Below, piece after piece: positions 8,562 to 18,600 of a stretch of DNA of 64,000 nt. Within the stretch, counting starts at the first letter, position 1, and each line of letters begins with the position of its first letter. Below the pieces are notes generated by a model. That model was not told the DNA's origin. It made no database searches and saw nothing but the letters and a program-made list of their open reading frames with translations. The position numbers were made by a program, and so were the translations under genes. This stretch comes from Opacimonas viscosa (GTDB lineage Bacteria; Pseudomonadota; Gammaproteobacteria; Enterobacterales; Alteromonadaceae): assembly GCF_024199005.1 (NCBI RefSeq), contig NZ_JANATA010000001.1, positions 124,001 to 188,000 on the forward strand, given 5' to 3'.

Positions 8562-9275
8562 ATGATGTTAAAACAGTACAACATGCTTTTTATTGCCATC
8601 GGCATTGCGTTGGCAGGATTTTTTATCAGCCAAACGCTCGTGAAATCCAACGAATCATTCAATACCATTCGTGTGAAAGGCTTAGCCGAGCGCGAAGTTA
8701 AAGCCGACACGGCATATTGGACGGTCAGTAAAGGACTTAAGACGAGTGATGATTCAATCAGTACCGAATATTTGTATCAGCAATACGAAAAAGATACCCA
8801 AGCAGTATACGACGCACTAATCGCACAAGGGTTTACCCCTGATGAGGTTGAGATTGATGTGGCGAATATCACCTTTTACGATCTGCGCGATGAAGATAAT
8901 AACTTAGTAGAAACCAAACGCACCCTCACGGGAGATATCAACATTATTACTAATAATGTCGATTTGGTAAAAACCTCTCGCACATCACTCAATCAACTCA
9001 TTGCCAAGGGCATTGCTTTGACCAATAAGGAGCCTGAATATCATTTCACACAGCTAAACGCCATCAAACCGGACATGATAAAAGAAGCGACGCAAAACGC
9101 GCGTATAGCTGCGCAAGAATTTGCGGATAATGTGGGGGCGGATATTGGCGGTATTCGAGATGCCTCGCAAGGTCGGTTTACGATTTTGGATATTGGGGAG
9201 TCGTACTCGGACACCAAAAAGCTCACTAAAACGGTTCGAGTAGTCACAAGCGTTGAATATTATTTGGATAATTAG
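8562..9275 (+). CDS. SIMPL domain-containing protein (DUF541/YggE-like)
   Basis: A 237-residue protein with an N-terminal membrane anchor or signal (about 8-25, LFIAIGIALAGFFISQTLV) followed by a SIMPL/DUF541 domain. Diagnostic stretches are IRVKGLAEREVKADTAYWTV at the start and VRVVTSVEYYLDN at the end. The family is periplasmic or membrane-tethered; YggE-type members are linked to oxidative stress, but the biochemical role is unknown. It follows pdsO on the same strand, with only 3 bases between it and the next gene. Confidence 0.88.
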   Translation: MMLKQYNMLFIAIGIALAGFFISQTLVKSNESFNTIRVKGLAEREVKADTAYWTVSKGLKTSDDSISTEYLYQQYEKDTQAVYDALIAQGFTPDEVEIDVANITFYDLRDEDNNLVETKRTLTGDINIITNNVDLVKTSRTSLNQLIAKGIALTNKEPEYHFTQLNAIKPDMIKEATQNARIAAQEFADNVGADIGGIRDASQGRFTILDIGESYSDTKKLTKTVRVVTSVEYYLDN

Positions 9276-9278
9276 GAA

Positions 9279-9821
9279 ATGAACATGAAATACCGATATC
9301 TCCTCACCATCTTATGGTTGATAGTCCCAAACGCACAAGCTCACGAGCCAGACTCATTTGAGATGAGTTTTGCGAATTGGTTGGCGCATCATGAATCGAT
9401 TCAAGTCACAGAGGCGAGTGTCAAGGTTTCCTGTACCCTAAGACAAGGGGTGCATGGCAAATATATAGATATTCCACTAGGTAATACGCTAGACATTCAC
9501 CGAACGCTTTATGATGAGAGCTACAATATTGCGGCCTCTGGCTGGCTAAATACCTTTGCAGTAAAATCGGGAAATGTAGAGATTATGCTTCATCATAGCA
9601 AACCCGTGTTGCCACGAAATCAGTACTACGATGAGAAACTCTATTTGTTTATTGAGGAGTTGAAACGCACCGGAAAGTTTGAATATATCTACGAATTAAA
9701 CACGCACCGGCATGGCCATGTTTTATTAAGTACATTACAAGGCAATCGTGTTGTCCCTGGTGGTTACCATTTTCGAGTATCGCTTGAAAATCCAGGCGAT
9801 GTGGCTACCTGCTTGGAGTAA
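9279..9821 (+). CDS. Unknown exported protein
   Basis: A 180-residue protein with a signal peptide (YRYLLTILWLIVPNAQA, cleavage near residue 21) and a mature part with a Cys near each end (KVSCTLRQG and the penultimate region VATCLE) that could pair. No family recognised. Its close spacing to the SIMPL gene suggests co-transcription and a periplasmic or surface role. An alternative ATG lies two codons downstream. Confidence 0.7.
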   Translation: MNMKYRYLLTILWLIVPNAQAHEPDSFEMSFANWLAHHESIQVTEASVKVSCTLRQGVHGKYIDIPLGNTLDIHRTLYDESYNIAASGWLNTFAVKSGNVEIMLHHSKPVLPRNQYYDEKLYLFIEELKRTGKFEYIYELNTHRHGHVLLSTLQGNRVVPGGYHFRVSLENPGDVATCLE

Positions 9822-10062
9822 TAATACGCCCCATATTTATTGATGTGTATGCCACAGATAAAAGATATGGGGGGTTAGTATTTGCTATTCCCAAGTTTCC
9901 TTGCAAGCTTTACAACTGCTAAGCGCGGGTTTTTTGTTTGTCGAGAAATAATTGTCTTATGGACTATTAGACGGCTATGAGCTTTTATATTAAATGGGGG
10001 GGGTGCTTAATCGCTGATGGAAATTTTGCTTACTTTGTGAATAAAGCCTTAAAAATAAGACA
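9822..10062. other. Intergenic stretch without recognised features
   Basis: About 240 bases between two genes pointing towards each other. It contains a run of seven G at about 9996-10002 and short imperfect hairpins, but no ORF or RNA I can name. Confidence 0.3.
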
Positions 10063-10090
10063 CAAAAAAACCAACGTAAGTTGGCTTCTT
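10063..10090 (-). terminator. Terminator of the XRE regulator gene
   Basis: On the minus strand GCCAAC and GTTGGT pair around a short loop and are followed by seven T. It lies 27 bases after the stop of the regulator. Confidence 0.7.
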
Positions 10091-10116
10091 TTAATTGATA
10101 AGGTTAGATTAAAGCA

Positions 10117-10398
10117 TTAATCTTGTAAAAGGTTTTTCACGATTTCTGCGACTTGCTCAGGTAAATGTTCTTTTTGGAATGTCTCTTTTTCTTTGTCAGT
10201 TGTCATATGACGCTCTAATATTGAAATACAACGTACCCAGTTTTCAATAGTTAACTTAGAATGTCCTGATTCGTAATTTTGAATGGTCCGCTCTGTAACA
10301 CCTAATATGTAAGCCATGTGCGCACGGGTATAAGAAAAAGAATGTCTAATGTTTCTTAATATATGCCCGAGATGTTCTGGATGGTTAATGTATGTCAC
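10117..10398 (-). CDS. XRE-family helix-turn-helix regulator
   Basis: A 93-residue protein with an HTH_3-type domain at about 10-65: LGHILRNIRHSFSYTRAHMA then YILGVTERTIQNYESG, where TERTIQNYE is the recognition helix. The C-terminal tail is acidic and helical. It is single-domain, with no ligand domain. It stands alone between convergent pdsO-side genes and divergent gacA. Its target is unknown; autoregulation is usual for such proteins but is not shown here. Confidence 0.85.
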   Translation of the reverse strand: MTYINHPEHLGHILRNIRHSFSYTRAHMAYILGVTERTIQNYESGHSKLTIENWVRCISILERHMTTDKEKETFQKEHLPEQVAEIVKNLLQD

Positions 10399-10627
10399 AA
10401 TTAAAACCTTATTTATATTTGTTTTCAGTATAGACTCAATGCACTTAATAACAAGTTAATTCGCCATTAAAAACGTAAGCGAACAACTAAAGTATGTATG
10501 TGGCAATTATATATATAGTCTGTAGGGCATAATCGAAAATTTTTTTCGTGATTAGTGATTCTTTTCGTGTTTTAATGTGTTTACAATGGCAAAGGATGCC
10601 ATACATTTTCTTTATAGGATGTACATT

Positions 10628-11272
10628 GTGGTAAAAATATTAATAGTCGACGATCATGAGCTAGTCCGAACAGGCTTACGTTTGATACTAGAAGAAGTGC
10701 CCGAGTTTGAGGTGGTTGGTGAAGCCAAAAGTGGTGAAGACGGTTTGCGTTTTTGTCGCAAAGACGCACCCGACGTTGTTCTGATGGATGTGAACATGCC
10801 CGGCATTGGTGGCCTCGAAGCAACTAAACAGATTGTTAGATTATCTGAAAATACACGTGTTATTTGCTTATCAATGCACACTGAGAACCCGATCCCAGCT
10901 AAAGTCATGCAAATGGGCGCTTATGGTTTTGTGACCAAGGATGCTGTTCCAGAAGAAATGATATTAGCGATCCACAAAGTGGCAGCTGGTCAGAAATACG
11001 TAGCACCAGAAATTGCACAGCAGATTGCGATTGGTAAATTGGACATGGATGATAAAAATCCATTTGAACAGTTATCTGACCGAGAGTTAGAAATTATGCT
11101 TATGTTAGTCAAAGGGCAAAGGGTCCCGGAAATTGCTGGTTCTTTTAATATCAGTGCAAAAACGGTGAACACCTATCGCTATCGCATGTTTGATAAATTA
11201 AATATCAACACGGATGTTGAGTTAACGCATTTAGCTATTCGCTATAAGTTGATTTCCTCCGAAGCGTTGTAA
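10628..11272 (+). CDS. gacA: Response regulator GacA/UvrY (LuxR family)
   Basis: About 214 residues. The receiver domain starts VKILIVDDHELVRTGLRLIL, with phospho-acceptor Asp in VVLMDVNMPG and Lys in GFVTKDAVPE. A LuxR-type HTH follows (LSDRELEIMLMLVKGQRVPE, then ISAKTVNTYRYRMFDKL). This is the GacA/UvrY/SirA regulator of the BarA/GacS pathway, which drives Csr small RNAs. The GTG at 10628 (AGGA 8 bases upstream) matches the family N-terminus; an ATG at 10619 is possible. It overlaps uvrC by one base (TAATG), the standard gammaproteobacterial order. Confidence 0.94.
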   Translation: MVKILIVDDHELVRTGLRLILEEVPEFEVVGEAKSGEDGLRFCRKDAPDVVLMDVNMPGIGGLEATKQIVRLSENTRVICLSMHTENPIPAKVMQMGAYGFVTKDAVPEEMILAIHKVAAGQKYVAPEIAQQIAIGKLDMDDKNPFEQLSDRELEIMLMLVKGQRVPEIAGSFNISAKTVNTYRYRMFDKLNINTDVELTHLAIRYKLISSEAL

Positions 11273-13098
11273 TGCCATCGAAAAACGAATTTGACTATAA
11301 AAAGTTCTTAGACAAACTAACTTCATCTCCTGGAGTCTACCGGATGTATAACCTCGATGCAGAGGTTATATACGTCGGTAAAGCGAAAAACCTCAAAAAA
11401 CGCGTTTCTTCATATTTTGTCAAATCTCATAATAACAAAACATCTGCACTAGTTAGCCATATTGCGAGTATGGATGTCACCGTTGTCTCTAGTGAAACTG
11501 AAGCATTTATTCTTGAAAACAATTTTATAAAGAAATATAAGCCTAAGTATAATGTCTTACTCAAGGATGATAAATCTTACCCCTTTATTCATATCTCTGA
11601 CCATAAACACCCTAAGATAAGTGTCCATAGAGGTCCCCAAAAAGCGAAAGGTGATTATTTTGGGCCGTACCCTAGTGCTTGGTCAGTTCGCGAAAGTTTG
11701 CGTTCGTTTCAAAAAATTTTTCAAGTTCGACAATGCGAAGATGCATATTACAGAGCACGTTCTCGTCCGTGTTTACAGCATCAAATGGCGCGTTGTTCAG
11801 CTCCTTGTGTCGAGGGATTTGTGACGGATCAAGAATACAGCGAGCAAGTTTTACTTACCAAGTTATTTTTAAAGGGCAAAGATCAACAGGTCATTGAAAA
11901 CCTCGTTGGCAAAATGGAAGAGGCGAGTCAGGCTTTAAACTTCGAGTCGGCTGCACGCTACAGAGACCGCATTTCCGCTCTCAGAAAAGTTCAAGAACAA
12001 CAATGGGTGAGTGGTAGTCAGGCTGAGCTAGATGTGTTTGGTTTTGCATATAAACACGGTACGGCGTGTATTCAAGCGATGTTTATTCGTGACAGTAAGT
12101 TACTTGGTGCAAAATCTTACTTCCCTAAAATTCCCAAAGTATTGGATGAAGAAGCAATTTTTCAAGGTTTTCTCTTACAGTTTTACTTAGCCGGGAATAA
12201 AAGTATCCCCAAACAAATAGTTATCCCTATCACTTTAACCGATGCAAATGCGATAGCTGCAGCATTAAGTGAAAAAGCCGGTTACAAAGTATCTTTATTC
12301 CAAGGTGTTCGTGAAGAGAAACGTCGCTACCTTGATTTGGCTAATAAAAATGCACAAAACGCATTAGATAGTCAGCATACACAAAAACAATCCGTCTTAG
12401 CTCGTTATCTTGATTTAGAAAATACGCTGGACCGAGATACGCCGATTCAACGTATGGAGTGTTTTGACATATCCCACACGTCAGGCGAACAAACCGTTGC
12501 TTCTTGTGTGGTGTTCAATCGTGATGGACCTCTCACTCAAGATTATCGCAGATACAACATTGAAGGGATCACGGGTGGCGATGATTATGCTGCAATGGCT
12601 CAAGTGTTAGCTCGACGCTACAAATACACTCAGCAAGATGAGGATAAAATTCCAGATATCGTTTTTATAGATGGCGGAAAAGGGCAGTTAGCCCAAGCAG
12701 AAAAACATTTTGCAAATTGGCCTTTTGCGAAAATGCCTTTGTTAATAGGTGTGGCAAAAGGAACCTCTCGGAAAGCGGGATTAGAAAAACTCATACTAGC
12801 AGGCTCTCATGAAACCATCCCAATGAATCCTGATCAACCTGGCCTACATTTGATTCAGCATATTCGCGATGAATCACATAGATTTGCTATTGCTGGTCAT
12901 AGAAGTCGTCGTCAAAAAGTGAAAACGACGTCATCACTTGAACAAATACCTGGTGTGGGAGCTAAACGTCGGCAAAGTTTGTTAAAGTACATGGGTGGCT
13001 TACATGGCTTGAAGCGTGCTAGTATGGCGGAAATTCAGAAAGTGCCCGGCATAAGTGCAGAATTAGCTGAGACGATTTATGACCATTTGCACGCATAA
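11272..13098 (+). CDS. uvrC: Excinuclease ABC subunit C
   Basis: A 608-residue UvrC, the nuclease that makes both incisions in nucleotide excision repair. It has the N-terminal GIY-YIG domain (SSPGVYRMYNL, then VIYVGKAKNLKKRV, about 15-95), the UVR motif (about 200-235), the RNase H-like domain (about 380-540, including FDISHTSGE and VFIDGGKGQL) and two C-terminal helix-hairpin-helix motifs (IPGVGAKRRQSLL, VPGISAELAETIY). Full family length. It is coupled to gacA upstream and followed 13 bases later by pgsA. Confidence 0.98.
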   Translation: MPSKNEFDYKKFLDKLTSSPGVYRMYNLDAEVIYVGKAKNLKKRVSSYFVKSHNNKTSALVSHIASMDVTVVSSETEAFILENNFIKKYKPKYNVLLKDDKSYPFIHISDHKHPKISVHRGPQKAKGDYFGPYPSAWSVRESLRSFQKIFQVRQCEDAYYRARSRPCLQHQMARCSAPCVEGFVTDQEYSEQVLLTKLFLKGKDQQVIENLVGKMEEASQALNFESAARYRDRISALRKVQEQQWVSGSQAELDVFGFAYKHGTACIQAMFIRDSKLLGAKSYFPKIPKVLDEEAIFQGFLLQFYLAGNKSIPKQIVIPITLTDANAIAAALSEKAGYKVSLFQGVREEKRRYLDLANKNAQNALDSQHTQKQSVLARYLDLENTLDRDTPIQRMECFDISHTSGEQTVASCVVFNRDGPLTQDYRRYNIEGITGGDDYAAMAQVLARRYKYTQQDEDKIPDIVFIDGGKGQLAQAEKHFANWPFAKMPLLIGVAKGTSRKAGLEKLILAGSHETIPMNPDQPGLHLIQHIRDESHRFAIAGHRSRRQKVKTTSSLEQIPGVGAKRRQSLLKYMGGLHGLKRASMAEIQKVPGISAELAETIYDHLHA

Positions 13099-13111
13099 AT
13101 AAAGACGTACT

Positions 13112-13678
13112 ATGTATACCATTCCAAATTTACTCACCATGTTCCGTGTTGTTCTTATTCCTGTTTTCGTGACGGTATATTTTTTAGATTATGCCTATGC
13201 CAAAGAATTAGGCGCCTTTATCTTTTGGTTTGCAGCAATCACTGATTGGTTTGATGGTTACTTGGCACGAAAATTACAACAAAGCAGTGCATTTGGTGCA
13301 TTTCTTGACCCTGTTGCAGATAAATTAATTGTAGCAACCGCATTGTTAATGATCACTCATACCTACAATGATTTGTGGATAACCCTGCCAGCGATTCTGT
13401 TGCTTGCTCGTGAAGTCTATATATCATCTTTACGAGAATGGATGGGACAGCAAGGGCTAAGTGCCAACGTACAAGTCTCTTTCATTGGTAAACTGAAAAC
13501 CACTGCACAAATGTTAGCATTGATAGGTTTATTATCAGGTTTGGAATATTTTATGGGGTATCGTATTTATTGGGTATCACTTGGTTATATTATGCTTTAT
13601 ATCGCAACTGTTCTTTCTTTATGGTCCATGTGGATCTATACAAAAGCGGCCTGGCCTCATATTTCAGCACGCAGCTGA
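13112..13678 (+). CDS. pgsA: CDP-diacylglycerol-glycerol-3-phosphate 3-phosphatidyltransferase
   Basis: A 188-residue integral membrane enzyme that makes phosphatidylglycerol phosphate, the committed step to phosphatidylglycerol and cardiolipin. The CDP-alcohol phosphatidyltransferase signature D-G-x2-A-R-x8-G-x3-D-x3-D is present in DGYLARKLQQSSAFGAFLDP followed by VADK. Four to five membrane segments are visible. The N-terminus YTIPNLLTMFRVVLIPVFV is typical. It ends the gacA-uvrC-pgsA block. Confidence 0.97.
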   Translation: MYTIPNLLTMFRVVLIPVFVTVYFLDYAYAKELGAFIFWFAAITDWFDGYLARKLQQSSAFGAFLDPVADKLIVATALLMITHTYNDLWITLPAILLLAREVYISSLREWMGQQGLSANVQVSFIGKLKTTAQMLALIGLLSGLEYFMGYRIYWVSLGYIMLYIATVLSLWSMWIYTKAAWPHISARS

Positions 13679-13759
13679 ACGCCATTTATACATATTGCAT
13701 AAAAATAAAGCATACGAGCAGATATTTGTAAGAAACACGAAAAAAATACACTTTTGCTG

Positions 13760-13787
13760 TTGACAGTTTTGCTCCTACAGGTAGAAT
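13760..13787 (+). promoter_or_regulatory. Sigma-70 promoter of the tRNA cluster
   Basis: Consensus TTGACA at 13760-13765 and TAGAAT at 13782-13787 have a 16-bp spacer. They lie about 42 bases before the first tRNA-Gly. Confidence 0.75.
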
Positions 13788-13829
13788 GCACGCACTCTTT
13801 GATGAGACGCCATCTCTTCAAATGACTTA

Positions 13830-13905
13830 GCGGGAATAGCTCAGCTGGTAGAGCACAACCTTGCCAAGGTTGGGGTCGCGAGTTCGAATCTCGTTTCCCG
13901 CTCCA
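13830..13905 (+). tRNA. tRNA-Gly (anticodon GCC), copy 1
   Basis: A 76-base cloverleaf with acceptor GCGGGAA pairing with TTCCCGC, discriminator T and encoded CCA. The anticodon loop CTTGCCAAG carries GCC, and the T-loop is GTTCGAATC. Identical in sequence to 14145-14220. Confidence 0.97.
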
Positions 13906-13931
13906 ACTTCTTTTAGTTGGTATTACATTCT

Positions 13932-14005
13932 GGCGGAATGGCAGAATGGCTATGCAGCGGATTGCAAATCCGTGGATCTCGGTTCGACTCCGGGTTCCGC
14001 CTCCA
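13932..14005 (+). tRNA. tRNA-Cys (anticodon GCA)
   Basis: A 74-base cloverleaf with acceptor GGCGGAA pairing with TTCCGCC, discriminator T and CCA. The anticodon loop ATTGCAAAT carries GCA. The only tRNA-Cys seen in the window. Confidence 0.96.
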
Positions 14006-14026
14006 CTTTACTCGAAAGAGCACCTT

Positions 14027-14113
14027 GCCCGGGTGGTGAAATTGGTAGACACAAGGGATTTAAAATCCCTCGCTGGTAACAGCGTGCCGGTTCAAGTCCG
14101 GCCCTGGGCACCA
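14027..14113 (+). tRNA. tRNA-Leu (anticodon UAA), copy 1
   Basis: An 87-base type II tRNA with acceptor GCCCGGG pairing with CCTGGGC (one G-U), discriminator A and CCA. The anticodon arm GGGATTTAAAATCCC carries TAA. Identical to 14280-14366. Confidence 0.96.
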
Positions 14114-14144
14114 TTAGTGGAACAATTTAATTTAAGTTTTCTTA

Positions 14145-14220
14145 GCGGGAATAGCTCAGCTGGTAGAGCACAACCTTGCCAAGGTTGGGGTCGCGAGTTC
14201 GAATCTCGTTTCCCGCTCCA
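14145..14220 (+). tRNA. tRNA-Gly (anticodon GCC), copy 2
   Basis: Second, identical copy of the tRNA-Gly at 13830-13905, including the encoded CCA. Confidence 0.97.
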
Positions 14221-14279
14221 AATTCTTATCATAAGTACCAATACTTATGTATCACGAATCGCCTTTGGGCGCATCCTTT

Positions 14280-14366
14280 GCCCGGGTGGTGAAATTGGTA
14301 GACACAAGGGATTTAAAATCCCTCGCTGGTAACAGCGTGCCGGTTCAAGTCCGGCCCTGGGCACCA
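14280..14366 (+). tRNA. tRNA-Leu (anticodon UAA), copy 2
   Basis: Second, identical copy of the tRNA-Leu at 14027-14113. The Gly-Cys-Leu-Gly-Leu order suggests duplication of a Gly-Leu unit with loss of the second Cys copy, or insertion of the first. Confidence 0.96.
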
Positions 14367-14623
14367 TTACATTATACAAGTTATATATAAATATCTTCTC
14401 CTAAATACTTCATGTATCAATAGTCCACAGTTATTGAGCATTGCTTTTTTGTAACGTTTGCTACAGTTCATATCTCACATGATTGTTTACCTCCTGTATT
14501 GAAGTTTGTTATTAATCCTTTGGTTTGTATCGCATTTTCTGTTTAAGTTTCGTTTTACATGAATCTAATTTGCTACATTCAATGTATAATGTTGGTCTAC
14601 TATTTATTTTTTTGGAAATGTCT

Positions 14624-15688
14624 ATGCAAGTCAAAAAGTGGCTTATCACACTATTTATTTCTTTTGCTCTTCTAATCGCCCTCGGTTTTATTAAGTTTAC
14701 CCAAATCCAAGCCGCTATTGCATTCGGCGAATCATTTCCTGAACCAAGTGAAACAGTCAACGTAAGCCCGCTGACACCCGTTAATTGGCAAGCAACTTAT
14801 CAAGTCTCAGGTTTGGTTAAACCTACTCAAGAAGTTACATTAATGTCTGAGTTTTCAGGTGTAATAACCGAAGTAAATGCTGTTTCAGGTGAACAAGTGA
14901 AGGCACAGACAACATTTATTACACTTTCCTCATCCCAAGAAGAATCTCAATTAGCTGCGATAGAGGCAAAAATTGCGTTAGCAAAAATTAATGTACAAAG
15001 GGCAACTCAATTATTTCAACAAAATGCTACAGGCCAACAAGCCTTGGACATTGCTAATGCAGAATTAATTGTTGCAGAAGCTGAATACGCGGCAGTACGT
15101 GCTTTAATCGAAAAAAAATCTATTCGTTTTCCTTTTTCTGGGAAGCTTGGTTTACATGAATTAACGGTTGGACAATTTATCCAAGCACAGACTCCATTAG
15201 TCAGTTTGTTTAATGAAAACGCTGGTTATTGGGTCGATTTTTCTATTCCTTTAGATAAGGCTTCTTGGTTATCAGATGACATGCAATTAAGCATTAATGA
15301 ACAGTCAGTCACAGTAAAATTAGTATCTAGTGCGAATCAAGTTTCAAAAATGACACGAAAATTAACTTATCGTTATGCGATTACTGAAGGGCCTTTATTT
15401 AAAGGGAATATGCAAGTCAATATTTCTTTAAGTAACCCTCAACAACATACAGCGCTTCGTTTACCGTCGATTGCATTGCGCTATGACCCCATTGGTACGT
15501 ATATTTATGGGGTAGTGGAAGATGATAGTGGCCAAACACGTGCACAGCGTTTTGATGTGAATGTGTTGGAGCAAAAAACAAATCACATTATAGTCGAGAA
15601 TAACTTACCACAAACGCTCTTGGTTGCTACGGATGGGGCGTTTAAACTCAGTCCGAATTTGTTAGTGAAGGTTGCTAACGATGAATAG
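14624..15688 (+). CDS. RND efflux periplasmic adaptor (membrane fusion protein)
   Basis: About 354 residues. An N-terminal membrane anchor (KKWLITLFISFALLIALGFI) is followed by the split biotinyl-lipoyl domain (VKPTQEVTLMSEFSGVITEV, then VSGEQVKAQ, and RFPFSGKLGLHELTVGQFIQ), a short alpha-hairpin between the halves (about 95-145) and a beta-barrel. It links an inner-membrane RND pump to an outer-membrane channel. ATG 14624 is preferred because GGA lies 7-9 bases upstream; ATG 14618 is two codons earlier. It overlaps the pump gene by 8 bases. No outer-membrane factor gene is adjacent. Confidence 0.93.
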   Translation: MQVKKWLITLFISFALLIALGFIKFTQIQAAIAFGESFPEPSETVNVSPLTPVNWQATYQVSGLVKPTQEVTLMSEFSGVITEVNAVSGEQVKAQTTFITLSSSQEESQLAAIEAKIALAKINVQRATQLFQQNATGQQALDIANAELIVAEAEYAAVRALIEKKSIRFPFSGKLGLHELTVGQFIQAQTPLVSLFNENAGYWVDFSIPLDKASWLSDDMQLSINEQSVTVKLVSSANQVSKMTRKLTYRYAITEGPLFKGNMQVNISLSNPQQHTALRLPSIALRYDPIGTYIYGVVEDDSGQTRAQRFDVNVLEQKTNHIIVENNLPQTLLVATDGAFKLSPNLLVKVANDE

Positions 15689-18600
15689 TTCAGAAATCTC
15701 TGCTTATCAAAAGTCATCATGGTTAGATGTATTTAGCACTAAACCTGTCATTGCGATTGTGTTATCACTCGCTATTCTGTTAATCGGTTTACGCTCTTTA
15801 CAGCAAATACCTGTTTTACAATTTCCTCAAATTGCCAGTGCTTCGATTCAGATCACCACGCCGTATATCGGCGCTTCAGCTGAAGTTGTCCAAGGGTTTA
15901 TTACTGATCCTATAGAACGTGCTGCAAGTGCTATACCTGGTGTTGATTATGTTGATTCAGCTACTACGCCTGGTTTGAGTCGCGTTACAGTTTGGTTAAA
16001 TCTCAATGTGGATAGTGCGAAAGCATTGGCTGAACTTTCGGCTCGTTTGGACCAAATTCGCTTTGAATTACCTGAAGCAGCAGAAGATCCGGCTATTCAA
16101 GTTGTACGAGCAGATCGTCCTTTTGCAGTATTTTATTTAACCGTCAATTTTGCAGAGTCCAACGGCAGGATAACTCGTACAGAAGCTACGGATTATCTAA
16201 CGCGACAAGTTGTTCCTGTCTTATCCACTATTCCTGATGTACAAAGAGTGGGAATTGAGGGGGCCCGTTCACCAGCTATGCGTATTTGGCTAGACATGCC
16301 TAAACTCCAATCTTTGAATATTTCTCCTGACACTGTACAGCAAGCGCTGCGAGCTAATAATTTATTGGCTACGCTAGGCCAGACAGAAAATGCAAGTGGT
16401 CGTTTAAGCTTAATGACGAATACTAATTTACAAACGATATCGGAGTTTTCAGATGTAATTATTGAACAACGCGGGGATACATTTATCCGAGTCCGTGATG
16501 TTGCGATTATTGAGTTAGCTGAAGAAGAAGGGGAGTCATCTGCTCGTTTGAACAAGAATACCGTGTTGTATTTATCGGTATGGCCTGTTCCAGGAGCTAA
16601 TGAGCTTGCTATCGGTGACGAACTCTATCAACGGGTCGCACAACTCAACACAGTATTACCTGCAGGTATGTCTATTTCTGATGGTTATGATGGCACCATT
16701 TATATGCGTAGTGCCTTACAAGAGATTTTTCTCACCCTAGTCGAAACGATTATCTTGGTGGGGCTAGTAGTACTTATTATGATGGGGTCATTAAGAACAG
16801 CACTCGTTCCTTTGATAACGATCCCAATTTCCATTCTAGGGGCGATTGCCGCGATTTATGCTATGGGGTTTACACTGAATCTGCTAACGGTTCTAGCCAT
16901 CGTGTTATCAGTTGGTTTAGTGGTAGATGACGCCATCGTTGTTGTGGAAAATGTGGGACGCCATATGCGTAATGGTATGAGTCGGATTGATGCGGCTTTA
17001 ATCAGCTCAAGACAGCTTTTAACCCCTATCATCACTATGACAATCACACTCGCTGCAGTGTATGCCCCAATCGGATTACTAGGTGGTTTAACCGGTGCAT
17101 TATTTAAAGAGTTTGCTTTTACGTTGGCCATTGCTGTTCTGCTTTCAGGAATAGTCGCACTGACACTTTCACCGATCATGAGTGCTTATGCCAATGCCGA
17201 AGAAGGGAAAGAAGGGCGATTAACGCAACGTATCAATGCTTTTTTTGGATCGTTATCTGAAATCTATGGTCGTTATTTACGATGGTCTTTGGGCTGGCAA
17301 CGTCAAATCATTTTTATGGCTGTATTTCTGTCGCTATTAGTTGTACCGTTTTATCTCATTGCATTAAAAGAATTGGCACCCACCGAAGACCAATCCAGCA
17401 TATCTGTTATCGTAGAAGCACCGCCAGAAGCTTCTTTAGAGTACAGTGAAAAGCAAATGAATGACGTTGTAGATACAATGTTTGCTCTACCGGGAAGTGT
17501 TTTTATGTGGCAACTGGTCAACCCCGGTGCAACCTTCGGTGGTATGGATTTTGTAGAACCAGAGCAACGAGACCAACACATTCAAGACCTTTATTGGGAT
17601 GCATTTTTCTCTCTTAATACGGTACCAGGTGTAAAAGCCTTTCCGGTGTTGGATTCTGCGCTACCTACAGCTGGTAATTTTGGTGTGGAGTTAGTCGTTA
17701 TGAGTACACAATCGCATGCCGTTATGCAGCCATATCTTGAAAAAATCCTAGAAAACGCGCGGGCTACTGGAGAGTTTTTATTTGTAGACTCTGATTTGAA
17801 AATTGATTTACCGATGGCTCGGATATTGTTGAACAAAGAAAAAATCGCTGATTTAGCAATGGATCTTAGCAGTGTTTCTCATCAGCTTAGTGTTTTACTG
17901 TCTGGCAATTTCGTTAATCGTTTTGACCTGTTAGGTAAAGCTTATCGCGTTATCCCTATGGTAGAGCCTGAGGCACGACAATCACTATATGCTATCTTGA
18001 ATATGCCGTTACTCACCCCTAACCAAGATTGGATTACCTTCTCTGATATTGCTGATATAAACATGGAAGTTGGACCTCGAGTGTTGTCCAAATTTCAACA
18101 AAAGAATGCCTTCAGAATTTTTGCGGGTCCGCGGCCAGATATTACTAAGGAAGCGGGTTTAGCAAGGCTTGAACAAATTACCAAAGAGATTATTCCTAGC
18201 AGTTATAATATGGACTATGCGGGTGAGTCTAGAGAAATACGTCGAGACGGAAACTCACTAGAAGAAGTGTTGTTCATCGCTCTAATATTTGTGTTTTTAT
18301 TATTGGCTATCCAGTTTAACTCGTTTAGGGATCCCCTTGTTGTGTTACTTGGTTCAGTTCCTTTAGCACTATCTGGAGCCTTGTTGTTTGCATTTTTAGA
18401 CTTCACAACAATCAATATATATTCTCAGGTCGGCTTTATTACCTTGGTAGGGTTAGTAGCAAAAAATGGTATTCTTATCGTCGAGTTTGCTAAACATATG
18501 CAAGAACAAGGTTACCAAAAATTAGCAGCGATTGAGGCGGCTGCCAAAACTCGTTTGCGTCCGGTCTTGATGACCACAGCCGCGACAGTATTGGGGCATT

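Noticed and set aside
13861-14332. Two overlapping plus-strand ORFs across the tRNA cluster
   Set aside because: They read through four tRNA genes, and their repeated peptide comes from the duplicated tRNA sequences. Not protein genes.
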